In this document: positions 1 to 9,211 of the stretch, in pieces
Position numbering within the stretch: the stretch's first letter is position 1
Layout: every line of letters begins with the position of its first letter
From: Acidobacteriaceae bacterium
GTDB lineage: Bacteria; Acidobacteriota; Terriglobia; Terriglobales; Acidobacteriaceae
NCBI GenBank assembly: GCA_003134435.1
Contig: PLBE01000053.1
Coordinates: 54,967-118,966 of the forward strand
Direction: 5' to 3'
Length of the DNA: 64,000 nt
The notes under the pieces: generated by a model
What the model was told of the DNA's origin: nothing
What the model saw: only the letters and a program-made list of their open reading frames with translations
The model's database searches: none
Program-made: the position numbers and the translations under genes

Positions 1-512
1 ACGGTCGCGGTATTGGCTTCGCCAACTTCGCCTTCGTAGAGGTTGGCCTTGATGGCCGCTGCCACTACTTTCAGTTGCTCGCGCGCGGCGGGGCGGTAGA
101 CGTCGACCGAGACCAGCAGCGGACGGTGTCCGCCATTCTTGAGCCAGTTGGCGAGTTTGCCTGAAGTCGTGGTTTTGCCGGACCCTTGCAGGCCCGCCAT
201 GAGCACGACGGTGGGCGGTTGCGAAGCGAACTTTAATTTAGCGGTGTCTTGGCCGAGGGTAGCGACGAGCTCATCGCGGACGATCTTGATGACCTGTTCG
301 CCGGGCGAAAGCGCGGTCAGGACTTCCTGTCCGACGGCCTTGCCCTGGATGCGGTCGATGAGTTCTTTGACAACTTTAAAGTTGACGTCGGCCTCAAGCA
401 GCGCCAGACGAATCTGTTTCAGCGCCTCGGAGATGTTCTCTTCGGTAAGGACGGCTTGTCCGCGAAGAGACTTGAAGGCGCGCTGGAGTTTTTCCTGGAG
501 ATTCTCGAACAT
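1..512 (-). CDS. ffh: Signal recognition particle GTPase Ffh (N-terminal part, cut by window edge)
   Basis: The reverse strand reads from an ATG at 512 into a protein beginning MFENLQEKLQRAFKSLRGQ and runs off the left edge after about 170 codons. It contains the N-domain helices (ALLEADVNFKVVKELIDRI) and the start of the G domain with the P-loop GLQGSGKTTT, followed by DVYRPAAREQL. This is the SRP54/Ffh arrangement. Ffh binds the 4.5S SRP RNA and signal sequences and delivers ribosomes to FtsY at the membrane. The M domain lies outside the window. Confidence 0.95.
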   Translation of the reverse strand, partial: MFENLQEKLQRAFKSLRGQAVLTEENISEALKQIRLALLEADVNFKVVKELIDRIQGKAVGQEVLTALSPGEQVIKIVRDELVATLGQDTAKLKFASQPPTVVLMAGLQGSGKTTTSGKLANWLKNGGHRPLLVSVDVYRPAAREQLKVVAAAIKANLYEGEVGEANTAT

Positions 513-554
513 AGCGTAAGCAGCTATTTTAGCAGTCGCGACGGTTGGGGAGGC

Positions 555-596
555 GTTGGTTGATGGTCGTTGGTTGATGGTCGTTGGTCGATCGCT
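555..596. repeat. 14-bp tandem repeat upstream of ffh
   Basis: Two exact copies of gttggttgatggtc (555-568 and 569-582) are followed by a degenerate third copy. They lie between the ffh start (512) and the flavin reductase stop (703). The rest of this spacer shows nothing recognisable. Confidence 0.7.
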
Positions 597-702
597 GCTC
601 GTCGTTCGCAAAACCTTAGGTGTGACGCTGAGCGAGGCGAGGAACCATGCAGTTTGCGCACGTCGCCTGTGAGAAGCGACGCTGACATGAGCTCCGGTCC
701 CC

Positions 703-1383
703 TCACTCCACCTTCGGCCTCACGATGTCAAAGCGCTCGGTGGTCCGTGTGTATTGCATGCCGCCCAGGCGTCCGATCAGGTCGAGCGAGGTCCGGTCGA
801 GGCGGCCTTCCTTCAAGTGGCGGTCGTCAATGTGAATGCAGACGATTTCGCCGAGGACCAGGCTGCCGCCTTCGGGGGCGGGATTGAAGTCGAGAATCTG
901 GTGCAGCTTGCATTCGAAGTTGACGGGAGACTCGGCCACGCGTTGCGGGCGCACGAATTTCGATGGCGCGGAGGCGAGTTTCGCGACTTCGAATTCGTTG
1001 ATGGATGCGTCGTAGTCGCCGCTGGTCAGGTTCATGGCTTCGGCCAGTTCGTAGGTGACGACGTTGACCACAAATTCCCTGGTCTCGCGAATGTTGCGCA
1101 GCGTGTCTTTGGGTAGTCCTGCGGGTAGTCCTGCGGGCAGTCCTGCGGGCAGTCCCGCGCCCTCTGCTGTCGCCGCTTGCGATTTCTTCGGGGGGCGCAT
1201 TCCCGGCGCAAATGCCAGCAAGGGAGGATTGGCGCAGACGGCGTTGAAAAAAGAAAAGGGCGCGAGGTTGGGTTGTCCGGAAGCGCTGAGGGTCGAAACC
1301 CAGGCGATCGGACGCGGGGCGACGGCGCCGATCAGAATGCCGTAGAGTTCGCGGTGCGCGAGTTGCGAAGGGAGTACATCCAT
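703..1383 (-). CDS. Flavin reductase-like (FMN-binding split barrel) protein
   Basis: 226 residues from ATG 1383. The opening (IGAVAPRPIAWVSTLSASGQPNLAPFSFF) is the signature of the flavin reductase-like/DIM6-NTAB split-barrel family, which binds FMN and includes flavoredoxins and NADH:flavin reductases. The later stretch ending in LVLGEIVCIHIDD is also typical. The substrate cannot be read from sequence. Residues about 76-91 are a tandem PAGL repeat encoded by four 12-bp units (1111-1158) in an otherwise variable loop. The histone-deacetylase-like gene lies upstream on the same strand about 110 bp away. Confidence 0.85.
   Translation of the reverse strand: MDVLPSQLAHRELYGILIGAVAPRPIAWVSTLSASGQPNLAPFSFFNAVCANPPLLAFAPGMRPPKKSQAATAEGAGLPAGLPAGLPAGLPKDTLRNIRETREFVVNVVTYELAEAMNLTSGDYDASINEFEVAKLASAPSKFVRPQRVAESPVNFECKLHQILDFNPAPEGGSLVLGEIVCIHIDDRHLKEGRLDRTSLDLIGRLGGMQYTRTTERFDIVRPKVE
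1111..1158. repeat. In-frame 12-bp x 4 tandem repeat inside the flavin reductase gene
   Basis: Units gggtagtcctgc, gggtagtcctgc, gggcagtcctgc and gggcagtcccgc occupy 1111-1122, 1123-1134, 1135-1146 and 1147-1158. On the minus strand they encode repeated PAGL without disturbing the frame. Confidence 0.95.
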
Positions 1384-1492
1384 AGCGCGAGTATAGCTTC
1401 ATTTCTTGCGGTTTTACTGAGGGCCGGCGGCGCGCAGAAAACCTTTTACCACGGAGTACAAAGAGGGGAACGGAGGAAGAGCAGAAGCTGGG

Positions 1493-2503
1493 TTATCCGC
1501 CAAAGACTTCCTTGGCGGCGACTACGGTGTTGCAGTGGATGGTGATGGTGTCTTCGAGTTTCAGGGCGTAGCCGCCGGCGAGCGTGACCATGACGGGGAT
1601 GGCGCGCGCTTTGGCGACGCGGAAGACTAACTCGTCGCGCTTTTTTAATCCTGCAATGGTCAGCGACAGGCCGCCGAGCTGGTCTTCGCGATAAGGATCG
1701 GCTCCGGCGAGGTAGCAAAGCAACTCCGGATCGCACTGGCGCAAGCCGGAACTGAGCGCGTTGTCGAGCCAGGCGAGATAGTAGTCGTCGCCAATTTCGT
1801 CGGGGAGATCGACGTCGATCGATGAGGGAGGCTTCCACACCGGGTAGTTATTTTCCTGGTGAAGTGAAATGGTGAAGACGTCTCCGGCAAAGCCGGCGTG
1901 CATTCTTGATTTGGGGGGCGTGAAGGCGGGCGCAGACTGGTGGAGCCGGGGAGTGGGGATGGAGGGCAGAGGCTCACTGGCCATGTGCATGCCCGCGAAA
2001 ATCACGGCGGTGCCATTGCCTTGATGCACGTCGCAGTCAACTGTCATGGCGGTGCGGATCTTACCGTCATGCTGCATGCGGCGGATGGCGACGGCCACAT
2101 CATGAATCACGCAGAAGCCTTCTCCATGGTCGGGAAACGCGTGATGGAACCCGCCGCCGATGCTGATCGCGGCACCGTCGTTGAGGGCGTGATCGGCGGC
2201 CAGGATGGAGCCGCCGGCGGCCAGCCAGAAGGCTTGCACCAACTCCGGCGAGTAGGGGACTTCGAGTTCCAACTCTTCGCGGGCGCTGAGGGTGCCGGTC
2301 TGCAATTTCTCGACATACTGCGGAGTGTGCACCAGGAGTATGTCCCGGTCGCTGGCCGGACGCGGAGTGACAAAGTCAGCGGGTTCGGCGACTCCGGATG
2401 CGAGCAGACGATCATGAATGCACCGGTATTTCTCGGCGGGAAATACGTGGGAGCCGATGGGCAGGTAATAGTCGTCACTGTAGATCAGCTTGAAGGGCAG
2501 CAT
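1493..2503 (-). CDS. Histone deacetylase / acetoin-utilisation (AcuC) superfamily hydrolase
   Basis: About 336 residues from the ATG at 2503 (MLPFKLIYSDDYYLPIG). A longer version from the ATG at 2554 is possible; neither has a clear Shine-Dalgarno sequence. The Zn-deacetylase core is visible: GGGFHHAFPDHGEGFC (tandem His), VDCDVHQGNGT (Asp/His metal ligands), a later SLHQ strand, then AGADPYREDQLGG. The family removes acyl groups from lysine or polyamine amides. The bacterial substrate is unknown here. The gene is divergent from polA. Confidence 0.88.
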   Translation of the reverse strand: MLPFKLIYSDDYYLPIGSHVFPAEKYRCIHDRLLASGVAEPADFVTPRPASDRDILLVHTPQYVEKLQTGTLSAREELELEVPYSPELVQAFWLAAGGSILAADHALNDGAAISIGGGFHHAFPDHGEGFCVIHDVAVAIRRMQHDGKIRTAMTVDCDVHQGNGTAVIFAGMHMASEPLPSIPTPRLHQSAPAFTPPKSRMHAGFAGDVFTISLHQENNYPVWKPPSSIDVDLPDEIGDDYYLAWLDNALSSGLRQCDPELLCYLAGADPYREDQLGGLSLTIAGLKKRDELVFRVAKARAIPVMVTLAGGYALKLEDTITIHCNTVVAAKEVFGG

Positions 2504-2624
2504 GGGGGCTCGGTATTCAGCACCCAGCGTGGTGTGGAGTGCTGAAAACTTCATATGATACGCGATTACTGGAATCTTGCAGTGACGGTTCGGGTGGCAG
2601 GGCGGAGGGTCGCGAGTATCGACC

Positions 2625-5486
2625 TTGGTGGTGTCCTATGGGTCGCCGGTAGTGGAGGATTCGCGAGCTGCTAAACTGGGCTGCTTGCCTCCGAAGAAGA
2701 AATCGCCGCCGCCGGTCAGGGAAGCATCTCCGCCGCCGGTTTCCGCGTCCGCAGAAGGCAGGGGGCGGATTTTCCTGATCGATACGATGTCGTTCATTTT
2801 TCGGGCGTATCACGCGATGGCGCGGCAGCGTCCGATGTCGACCAAGACCGGGCTTCCGACGGCGGCGACTTTTGTGTTCGTTAATATGCTGCGCAAGCTG
2901 CGCGACGATTTTTCGCCGGAGTATCTAGCGGCGGTGTTTGATGTGGGGGCGCCGACGATTCGGAATCAGCAGGCGGAAGCGATTACGACCATCCGGAAGT
3001 TCGATATCAAGACGCAGACCTTCAAGGAATCGCAGTACGACGGTTACAAGGCGAACCGGGCGGAGATGCCGGGCGATCTGGCGCAGCAGATTCCTTATAT
3101 TCGGCGGGCGCTGGAGGGGTATCGCATACCGATTCTGCAGCTGGAAGGTTATGAGGCGGACGATGTGATTGGAACGCTGGCACGGAAAGCGGCGGCGGCA
3201 TCGTATTCCGTGTTTGTAGTGTCGAGCGATAAAGACATGCTGCAGTTGGTGAACGACAAGGTGTGGGTGCTGAACCCGCCGAAAGACAATCTGATTTGCG
3301 ATGCGGCGAAGGTGGAGGAATTACTTGGCGTGCCTCCGTCGAAGGTGGTGGATGTGATGGCGCTGCGGGGCGATTCCGTGGACAACATTCCGGGAGCGCC
3401 CGGGATCGGCGACAAAGGTTCAGTGGACTTGATTCAGCGCTTTGGCAGCGTGGAGCAGGCGCTGGAACATGCGGCCGAGGTGGAGAAGAAGACGTATCGG
3501 GAATCGCTGCAGAACAATCGCGACAACATTTTATACAGCAAACAGCTGGTGACGATTGATACCGATGTGGCCGTGGGATTGGATGTGGCCGCAATGAAAA
3601 TGGGAGAACCGGATGTTGAATCTTTGCGTGGGCTGTTCGCCGAGCTCGAGTTCACGTCGTTGCTGAAAGAGTTGCTTCCAGTGGTGGAAGTGAAGGATGG
3701 CGAGTACGGGGAGATCAAGTCGAAGGCCGAATTCGAAGCGTATTTGAAGGGCCTGGGCGGGAGCGCGGCGCTGGCGCTGGCAATTCCGGCGGAGCAGGGG
3801 GAGAGCCTCTACGGCGACAGCAATGGGGAGGATGATGAGCCCCAGGCGGCGCAGTCGGGGTTTCTGGCTTTGCAGCCCGCGGATGCGGAGGATCGGAGTG
3901 TCGCGGTAACGCGCATTGCGATTTCGAATGCGGGTGGCGCTGGGGCGATGGTGGCGCTGGAACAAGCGGACCTGGCCGGCCGAGTAAGGGGCGTGCTCGA
4001 AGATTCGACTGTGTCCAAGACGGTTCATGATTTGAAAGCAGCGCTGCATTATTTTTCAGACCGGGGAATTGCTCTGACCGGAGTAAAGCACGATCCCATG
4101 CTTTATTCCTATTTGCTCGATCCCACTTACTCTTCGCATTCGTTGGCGGAAGTCGCGTTGCGGAGATTCAATGTGAAACTGAGCGGCAACCTGGCGGAAG
4201 CGGCGGATGTGACCGGCAGGCTGGCGAGCGCTCTGCGAAAGGAAGTAGACGAGCAGGAATTGACGTCGGTGTACGAGGAAATCGATGCGCCGCTGGTGCC
4301 GGTGCTGGCGCGGATGGAAGACGCGGGAGTGAAGCTTGATCCGGCGGCGCTGGGCGAGATGTCGGTGAAGTTGCGGGGCGAAGCGGAAGGCAAGGCGCGC
4401 GACATTTATGAGCGGTGCGGGCTGGAGTTCAACATCAATTCGCCGAAGCAGTTGGGCGATGTGCTGTTCAACAGGCTGGCGCTTCCGATGCCGGTGAAAT
4501 ATGGCAAGGGCAAAAAGATTTCGACGGCGGTCGATGTGCTGGAGGGATTGGCGGCGGATCACGAAGTTCCGCGGCTGGTGCTGGAGTACAGGCAGCTGAC
4601 GAAATTGAAATCGACATACGTAGATGCCTTGCCGATGCTGATTCGCGGCGAGAGCGGCCGCGTGCACACTACGTTTGGGCAGACGGGGACGGCGACGGGA
4701 AGATTATCGTCGGCGAATCCAAATCTGCAGAATATTCCGATTCGGACCGAACTGGGGCGAGAGATTCGGGCGGCCTTTATTGCCGAGCCGGGGCACGTAC
4801 TGCTGGCGGCGGATTATTCGCAGATTGAGTTGCGGTTGCTGGCGCATTATTCGAAAGACAAGCTGCTGGTGGAGGCGTTTCGGCGTGGCGACGACATTCA
4901 CACACTGACCGCGTCCCAGGTGTTCGGCGTGCCGCCGTTGATGGTTACGGCGGACCACCGGCGGGCCGCGAAGGTGGTAAATTTCGGAATTGTCTACGGG
5001 CTGTCGGCGTTTGGACTGTCGCAACAGTTGGGGATTGAGCCGGGGGAGGCGAGGAAGTTCATCGATGCGTATTTTGAAAAATACGCAGGCGTGCGAGCAT
5101 TCATCGATGCGACGATCGAACGGACGCGGCGCGATCAGAAGGTGAAGACGCTCTTCGGACGCATTCGACCGATTCCCGACATCAACAGCAAGAACGCGAC
5201 CCAGCGCGGGTTTGCGGAGCGGACGGCGGTGAACACTCCGCTGCAGGGAACGGCCGCCGACCTGATTAAGCTGGCAATGATTCGGATCGACGAAGAAGTC
5301 CGAGAGCGCGGGCTGAAGTCGCGGATGACGTTGCAGGTGCATGACGAACTGGTTTTTGAAGTACCGGAGAATGAAGTGGAAGTTATGAAACCGCTGGTGC
5401 GGGAGCACATGGAGAAGGCATATACGCTGGAGGTTCCACTGCTGGTGGAAATCGGAGTAGGAACCAACTGGCGGGACATGGAGTAA
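2625..5486 (+). CDS. polA: DNA polymerase I
   Basis: About 953 residues. The N-terminal 5'-nuclease domain begins FLIDTMSFIFRAYHAMARQ and includes the Asp-rich sites (EGYEADDVIGT; SSDKDMLQL; GDSVDNIPGAPGIGDK). The polymerase domain is intact: motif A LLAADYSQIELR near residue 729, motif B RRAAKVVNFGIVYGLSAFG near 780-800, motif C LQVHDELVFEVP near 905. The middle 3'-5' exonuclease domain is degenerate: where a DxE motif is expected it reads ALALAIPAEQ, so proofreading is probably absent, as in Taq-type enzymes. The start is uncertain. No ATG lies before the nuclease core, only TTG 2625 and GTG 2628/2631/2652. A ggcggagg stretch at about 2601 could serve as ribosome site. Confidence 0.95.
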   Translation: MVVSYGSPVVEDSRAAKLGCLPPKKKSPPPVREASPPPVSASAEGRGRIFLIDTMSFIFRAYHAMARQRPMSTKTGLPTAATFVFVNMLRKLRDDFSPEYLAAVFDVGAPTIRNQQAEAITTIRKFDIKTQTFKESQYDGYKANRAEMPGDLAQQIPYIRRALEGYRIPILQLEGYEADDVIGTLARKAAAASYSVFVVSSDKDMLQLVNDKVWVLNPPKDNLICDAAKVEELLGVPPSKVVDVMALRGDSVDNIPGAPGIGDKGSVDLIQRFGSVEQALEHAAEVEKKTYRESLQNNRDNILYSKQLVTIDTDVAVGLDVAAMKMGEPDVESLRGLFAELEFTSLLKELLPVVEVKDGEYGEIKSKAEFEAYLKGLGGSAALALAIPAEQGESLYGDSNGEDDEPQAAQSGFLALQPADAEDRSVAVTRIAISNAGGAGAMVALEQADLAGRVRGVLEDSTVSKTVHDLKAALHYFSDRGIALTGVKHDPMLYSYLLDPTYSSHSLAEVALRRFNVKLSGNLAEAADVTGRLASALRKEVDEQELTSVYEEIDAPLVPVLARMEDAGVKLDPAALGEMSVKLRGEAEGKARDIYERCGLEFNINSPKQLGDVLFNRLALPMPVKYGKGKKISTAVDVLEGLAADHEVPRLVLEYRQLTKLKSTYVDALPMLIRGESGRVHTTFGQTGTATGRLSSANPNLQNIPIRTELGREIRAAFIAEPGHVLLAADYSQIELRLLAHYSKDKLLVEAFRRGDDIHTLTASQVFGVPPLMVTADHRRAAKVVNFGIVYGLSAFGLSQQLGIEPGEARKFIDAYFEKYAGVRAFIDATIERTRRDQKVKTLFGRIRPIPDINSKNATQRGFAERTAVNTPLQGTAADLIKLAMIRIDEEVRERGLKSRMTLQVHDELVFEVPENEVEVMKPLVREHMEKAYTLEVPLLVEIGVGTNWRDME

Positions 5487-5739
5487 GTGCTCGCCTGATT
5501 CGGCAGCGGTATCAGGGGCTGAAGTGGCATCAGTAATGCGCAGGCTTTTCGCGGACAGGAGTGTCCGCGCCACACCAGTAGGAGGATGGAGCGGGCTGAG
5601 GAAAACTATTCCGGTGATTCCGATATACTCGCGGCATCGATTTTTGAAGGACACGGTATTCGCTTTGAGCCGGATGATTTGGGCCGGCTGATTCCAGCCG
5701 CGTGACACGCGATTGTTCGATTCTGCGGAGGCAGTCGGA
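5487..5739. repeat. Spacer with a dispersed-repeat remnant
   Basis: The sequence after the polA stop (gctcgcctgattcggcagcggtat) recurs in altered form after the phoR stop near 32,890. The motif ggacaggagtgtccgcgcc at about 5556-5574 is a palindrome-like unit echoed at 27.39 kb and, more weakly, at 56.79 and 63.12 kb. No gene is seen. Confidence 0.5.
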
Positions 5740-6615
5740 ATGAGTGCAGCTCCAGCGCTGGCGTTGGAAGAGACGTCACAGCGTAGTTCTCGGCGACAAC
5801 CCATCAAAGTAGCACTGGATCTGGTCGCGTTGCGGTCGGGAGTCCCGGAAAATCTCCCGGGACGTTGCACTGACATCAGCGAAACCGGGGTGGGGGCGGT
5901 GGTGTCGGGTGAACTGGCTGCGGGCCAGCAGGTGGCGGTGGAATTGCGGCTGCCGAATTTTGGAGTTCCGGTGCGCGCGCGCGCGCTGGTGCGTCACCAG
6001 TCACGGTTGCATTGTGGGCTTGAGTTCGTAGGGCTGACGCCGGAACAGCGTGAGATGATCCGTTACTGGGTGCGGCTTTCGGCTGCCGAGTCGCGGGCGG
6101 TGACGGCTGCCATGCAAGGGGGTAAGAGTGTTGCCGGAAGTGTGGAGGAAAGAGCGCCGATTCCCGCCGCCAAGCCCAGAGTGGCTGGCAGGGCGAGCCG
6201 GCGGGTTCGCATCGGACGGCGCGGAATCTATCTTCTGCTGGCATTCATGCTGACGCTGGCCGGTCTCGGATGGTGGCAGTGGCAGAGATCGTGGAACGAA
6301 CTGGAAAAGCGACTGCCAGCGGGAAAATTGGGGTTGCGAGTGTCTCCCGAAATCATGGAGAAGCGGATTGTTACGAAGGCGGAGCCGGTTTATCCGGAAG
6401 CGGCGCGAAGCGCGGGAACTGCGGGGTTAGTGGTGTTGGACGCGGTGATTGCGCCGGATGGGAGTGTGACACGATTGCGGCCTTTGGCAGGACCCGATCT
6501 GCTGGTGCGATCGGCGACCGCGGCGGTGCAGTCCTGGAGATTTGAACCGTACGTGGCCAGCGGCAAGGCGGTTGAGGTGGAAACCACGATTTCGGTTGAG
6601 TTCCGGCTGAATTGA
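5740..6615 (+). CDS. PilZ domain - transmembrane - TonB C-terminal domain fusion protein
   Basis: 291 residues from ATG 5740, preceded by GCGGAGG at 5725-5731 with 8-nt spacing; this start is preferred over the upstream TTG 5713. The N-terminal half is a PilZ-type domain: RSSRRQPIKVALDLVALRSG, then CTDISETGVGAVVSG and LHCGLEFVGLTPEQ. A single hydrophobic helix follows (IYLLLAFMLTLAGLGWW). The C-terminal part is a TonB C-terminal domain (EPVYPEAARSAGTAGLVVLD, SWRFEPYVASGKAVEVE). The layout suggests an inner-membrane protein with a cytoplasmic c-di-GMP-binding-like module and a periplasmic TonB-like module. Whether it energises a receptor is not shown. Confidence 0.85.
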   Translation: MSAAPALALEETSQRSSRRQPIKVALDLVALRSGVPENLPGRCTDISETGVGAVVSGELAAGQQVAVELRLPNFGVPVRARALVRHQSRLHCGLEFVGLTPEQREMIRYWVRLSAAESRAVTAAMQGGKSVAGSVEERAPIPAAKPRVAGRASRRVRIGRRGIYLLLAFMLTLAGLGWWQWQRSWNELEKRLPAGKLGLRVSPEIMEKRIVTKAEPVYPEAARSAGTAGLVVLDAVIAPDGSVTRLRPLAGPDLLVRSATAAVQSWRFEPYVASGKAVEVETTISVEFRLN

Positions 6616-6622
6616 TGCGGCG

Positions 6623-7180
6623 CTAGTCGAATTTTTCAATCTGTTGAAAAGGCACGCCCCGCTGGTCTTTGGGGGATAGAATCGGTTTGCTGTCGCGTCC
6701 CCGCGCAGCGAGCTTCCAATCGATGTTCAGCGCAGGATCGTTCCAGGCCACGGTGCGTTCGTGTTCAGGGGCATAAAAATCCGTCGTCTTGTACAGAATG
6801 TGGGCGGTGGGGGACAGGACTCGAAAGCCGTGAGCAAAGCCACGCGGAATCCATAAAATCTGCTTGTTCTCGCCGGAGAGTTTGAAGGATTCCCATTTAC
6901 CAAAGGTGGGAGAACTGCGGCGGAGATCGAGCGCCACATCGAGAATCTCGCCGGTGATGGCGCGGACCAGTTTTCCCTGGGGCTGGTGAAGCTGGTAGTG
7001 CAAGCCGCGGATCACATTCCTTTCGGAATAAGAATGATTATCCTGAACGAAGAGGTCGGGGATGCCGAGGTCGGCAAACGTGCGCTGGTTGTAGCTTTCG
7101 AGGAAGAAGCCGCGGTCGTCGCCGAACACGCTCGGTTCGAGGAGCAGAAGGCCGGGAAGCGTGGTGGGGATTGTTTTCAT
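6623..7180 (-). CDS. rfbC: dTDP-4-dehydrorhamnose 3,5-epimerase
   Basis: 185 residues from ATG 7180 (MKTIPTTLPGLLLLEPSVFGDDRGFFLESYN). A start at 7210 would add ten residues and sits closer to rfbA. The RmlC cupin features are present: the DDRGFF loop, QDNHSYSERNVIRGLHYQLHQPQGKLVR with the catalytic His, and PRGFAHGFRVLS. It converts dTDP-4-keto-6-deoxyglucose to the L-lyxo ketone on the way to dTDP-L-rhamnose. It is third in rfbB-rfbA-rfbC and converges on the PilZ/TonB gene with a 7-bp gap. Confidence 0.95.
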   Translation of the reverse strand: MKTIPTTLPGLLLLEPSVFGDDRGFFLESYNQRTFADLGIPDLFVQDNHSYSERNVIRGLHYQLHQPQGKLVRAITGEILDVALDLRRSSPTFGKWESFKLSGENKQILWIPRGFAHGFRVLSPTAHILYKTTDFYAPEHERTVAWNDPALNIDWKLAARGRDSKPILSPKDQRGVPFQQIEKFD

Positions 7181-7226
7181 GACACGGTTTTCATCGAAAC
7201 TTTCTTCCATCAGAAGCTGCTTTCAG

Positions 7227-8126
7227 TCAGAAGACACGTTCCCGCAGCAATTGAAGCAGGTAGGCGCCATAGCCATTGTTGCGCATGGATTGCGCCAGAG
7301 TTTCCAGTTGGGCGGCGGTAATGTAGCCGGAACGGTAAGCGATTTCCTCGGGGCAGGCGACCATAAGGCCCTGGCGTTTCTGCAGGGTCTGAATGAATAA
7401 AGCTGCATCCATCAAGGCTTCGTGCGTGCCCGTGTCAAGCCAAGCCGTGCCTCGGCCCATCACGCAGACGTTGAGTTGATGGCGCTCGAGGTAGATGCGA
7501 TTGACGTCGGTGATTTCAAGTTCACCGCGTTTGGAAGGCTTAAGACTCGCGGCAATTTCGACGACGTGGCGATCGTAGAAATAAAGTCCGGTGACAGCGT
7601 AACGGGATTTCGGGTGCTTTGGTTTCTCTTCAATACTGAGCGCCTTGCCGTGCGCGTCGAACTCGACGACGCCATAGCGCTCGGGGTCGTTGACGGGATA
7701 GGCAAAAACACGGGCGCCTTTTTGCTGAAGAGTGGCCGCTTGCAGTTCCTTGACCAGGTCGTGTCCGTAAAAAATGTTGTCGCCCAGCACCAGCGCGCAA
7801 CCGCGGTTGGCGAGAAATTCTCTGCCGATTAGAAAGGCCTGGGCAATGCCTTCGGGCTTGGGTTGCAGCGCGTACTCGAAATGGACGCCGAAGCGGGAGC
7901 CATCGCCAAGCAGATGTTGAAATCGCGGCAGGTCGTCGGGGGTGGAGACGATCAGGATTTCGCGGATCCCGGCCAGCATCAGTGTGGTGAGCGGGTAGTA
8001 GACCATCGGTTTGTCATACACCGGCAGCAGGCTCTTGGCGATGCCGTGGGTTACGGGATAGAGGCGCGTGCCCGAGCCGCCCGCGAGAATGATGCCTTTG
8101 TAAATTGATTGCGCTGTTCTGGTCAT
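7227..8126 (-). CDS. rfbA: Glucose-1-phosphate thymidylyltransferase
   Basis: 299 residues from ATG 8126. [36 protein letters not shown] is the nucleotidyltransferase signature, with G-G-x-G-T-R-L and the K-x-L-L-P-V loop. [11 protein letters not shown] supplies the metal-binding Asp. It makes dTDP-glucose from glucose-1-phosphate and dTTP, the first rhamnose-pathway step. It follows rfbB after 14 bp and precedes rfbC on the same strand, so the three genes are probably one transcript. Confidence 0.97.
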   Translation of the reverse strand: MTRTAQSIYKGIILAGGSGTRLYPVTHGIAKSLLPVYDKPMVYYPLTTLMLAGIREILIVSTPDDLPRFQHLLGDGSRFGVHFEYALQPKPEGIAQAFLIGREFLANRGCALVLGDNIFYGHDLVKELQAATLQQKGARVFAYPVNDPERYGVVEFDAHGKALSIEEKPKHPKSRYAVTGLYFYDRHVVEIAASLKPSKRGELEITDVNRIYLERHQLNVCVMGRGTAWLDTGTHEALMDAALFIQTLQKRQGLMVACPEEIAYRSGYITAAQLETLAQSMRNNGYGAYLLQLLRERVF

Positions 8127-8140
8127 GTCGAGTTTCGGTT

Positions 8141-9211
8141 TCAGCGTTGGGCGTAATTCTTAGCCATCCATTGCCGATAGCTGCCGCTGGTGACGTCGTG
8201 GACCCAGTCTTGATGTTCAAGATACCAGCTGACGGTTTTGCGGAGGCCGCTTTCGAATGTCTCCTGCGGTTGCCAGCGCAGTTCGCGTTCGATTTTCCTG
8301 GTGTCCATGGCGTAGCGCCGGTCGTGGCCGGGACGGTCTTTGACGAATGTAACGAGCCGGCTGTAGGAAGCGCCGGAATCGTTGGGATGGAGTTCGTCGA
8401 GCAAGCGGCAAATGTCGCCAACAATCTCGAGGTTCTTTCTTTCGCTGCGGCCACCGATGTTGTAGGTTTCTCCAACGCGGCCGTCAGCGAGCACGGTACG
8501 AAGGGCGCGGCAGTGGTCCTCGACATAGAGCCAGTCGCGAACGTTTTCGCCGTCGCCATACACCGGGAGCGGCTTTCCGGCGCAGGCATTGAGAATCATG
8601 AGCGGGATCAGTTTTTCCGGAAACTGACAGGGGCCGTAGTTGTTGGAGCAGTTGGTGGTGACCACTGGAAGGCCGTAAGTGTGGTGATAGGCGCGGACGA
8701 GATGATCGGAAGCGGCTTTGGAGGCGGAGTACGGGCTGTTGGGCGCGTAGGGAGTGGTTTCGCTGAACGCCGGGTCGTCAGGGCCGAGCGATCCGTAGAC
8801 TTCGTCGGTGGAGACATGCAGAAAACGGAATCGGGTGCGATCGGCCTCGGCCAGCCCGGTCCAATAGGCGCGTGTTTCTTCGAGCAGGTTAAATGTGCCG
8901 TTGACGTTGGTGTGGATGAAATCATCGGGGCCGTGGATGGAGCGGTCGACGTGGCTCTCGGCGGCAAAATGAACGATGGCACGGGGTTGCTGGTGTTGGA
9001 ATAAACCGCGCAAGCATTTGCGATCAACGATGTCGCCTGGTTCGAAGCGATAGCGCGGATGGCCGGCAACGGCGCTCAGGTTATTGAGATTGCCGGCGTA
9101 GGTCAGTTTGTCGAGATTGAGGAGGCGCGAGGATTCAGAGGGAATCCACTGGAGAATGAAGTTCGAACCGATGAAGCCGGCGCCGCCGGTGACGAGGATA
9201 AGATCTTCCAT
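8141..9211 (-). CDS. rfbB: dTDP-glucose 4,6-dehydratase
   Basis: 356 residues from ATG 9211. It is an extended short-chain dehydrogenase: NAD-binding [12 protein letters not shown] at the N-terminus, [22 protein letters not shown] with the active-site Thr/Asp/Glu, and [21 protein letters not shown] with the Tyr-xxx-Lys pair. It dehydrates dTDP-glucose to dTDP-4-keto-6-deoxyglucose and is the first gene of the rfbBAC unit. The reductase rfbD is not here but at 22721-23614 on the other strand. Confidence 0.97.
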   Translation of the reverse strand: MEDLILVTGGAGFIGSNFILQWIPSESSRLLNLDKLTYAGNLNNLSAVAGHPRYRFEPGDIVDRKCLRGLFQHQQPRAIVHFAAESHVDRSIHGPDDFIHTNVNGTFNLLEETRAYWTGLAEADRTRFRFLHVSTDEVYGSLGPDDPAFSETTPYAPNSPYSASKAASDHLVRAYHHTYGLPVVTTNCSNNYGPCQFPEKLIPLMILNACAGKPLPVYGDGENVRDWLYVEDHCRALRTVLADGRVGETYNIGGRSERKNLEIVGDICRLLDELHPNDSGASYSRLVTFVKDRPGHDRRYAMDTRKIERELRWQPQETFESGLRKTVSWYLEHQDWVHDVTSGSYRQWMAKNYAQR

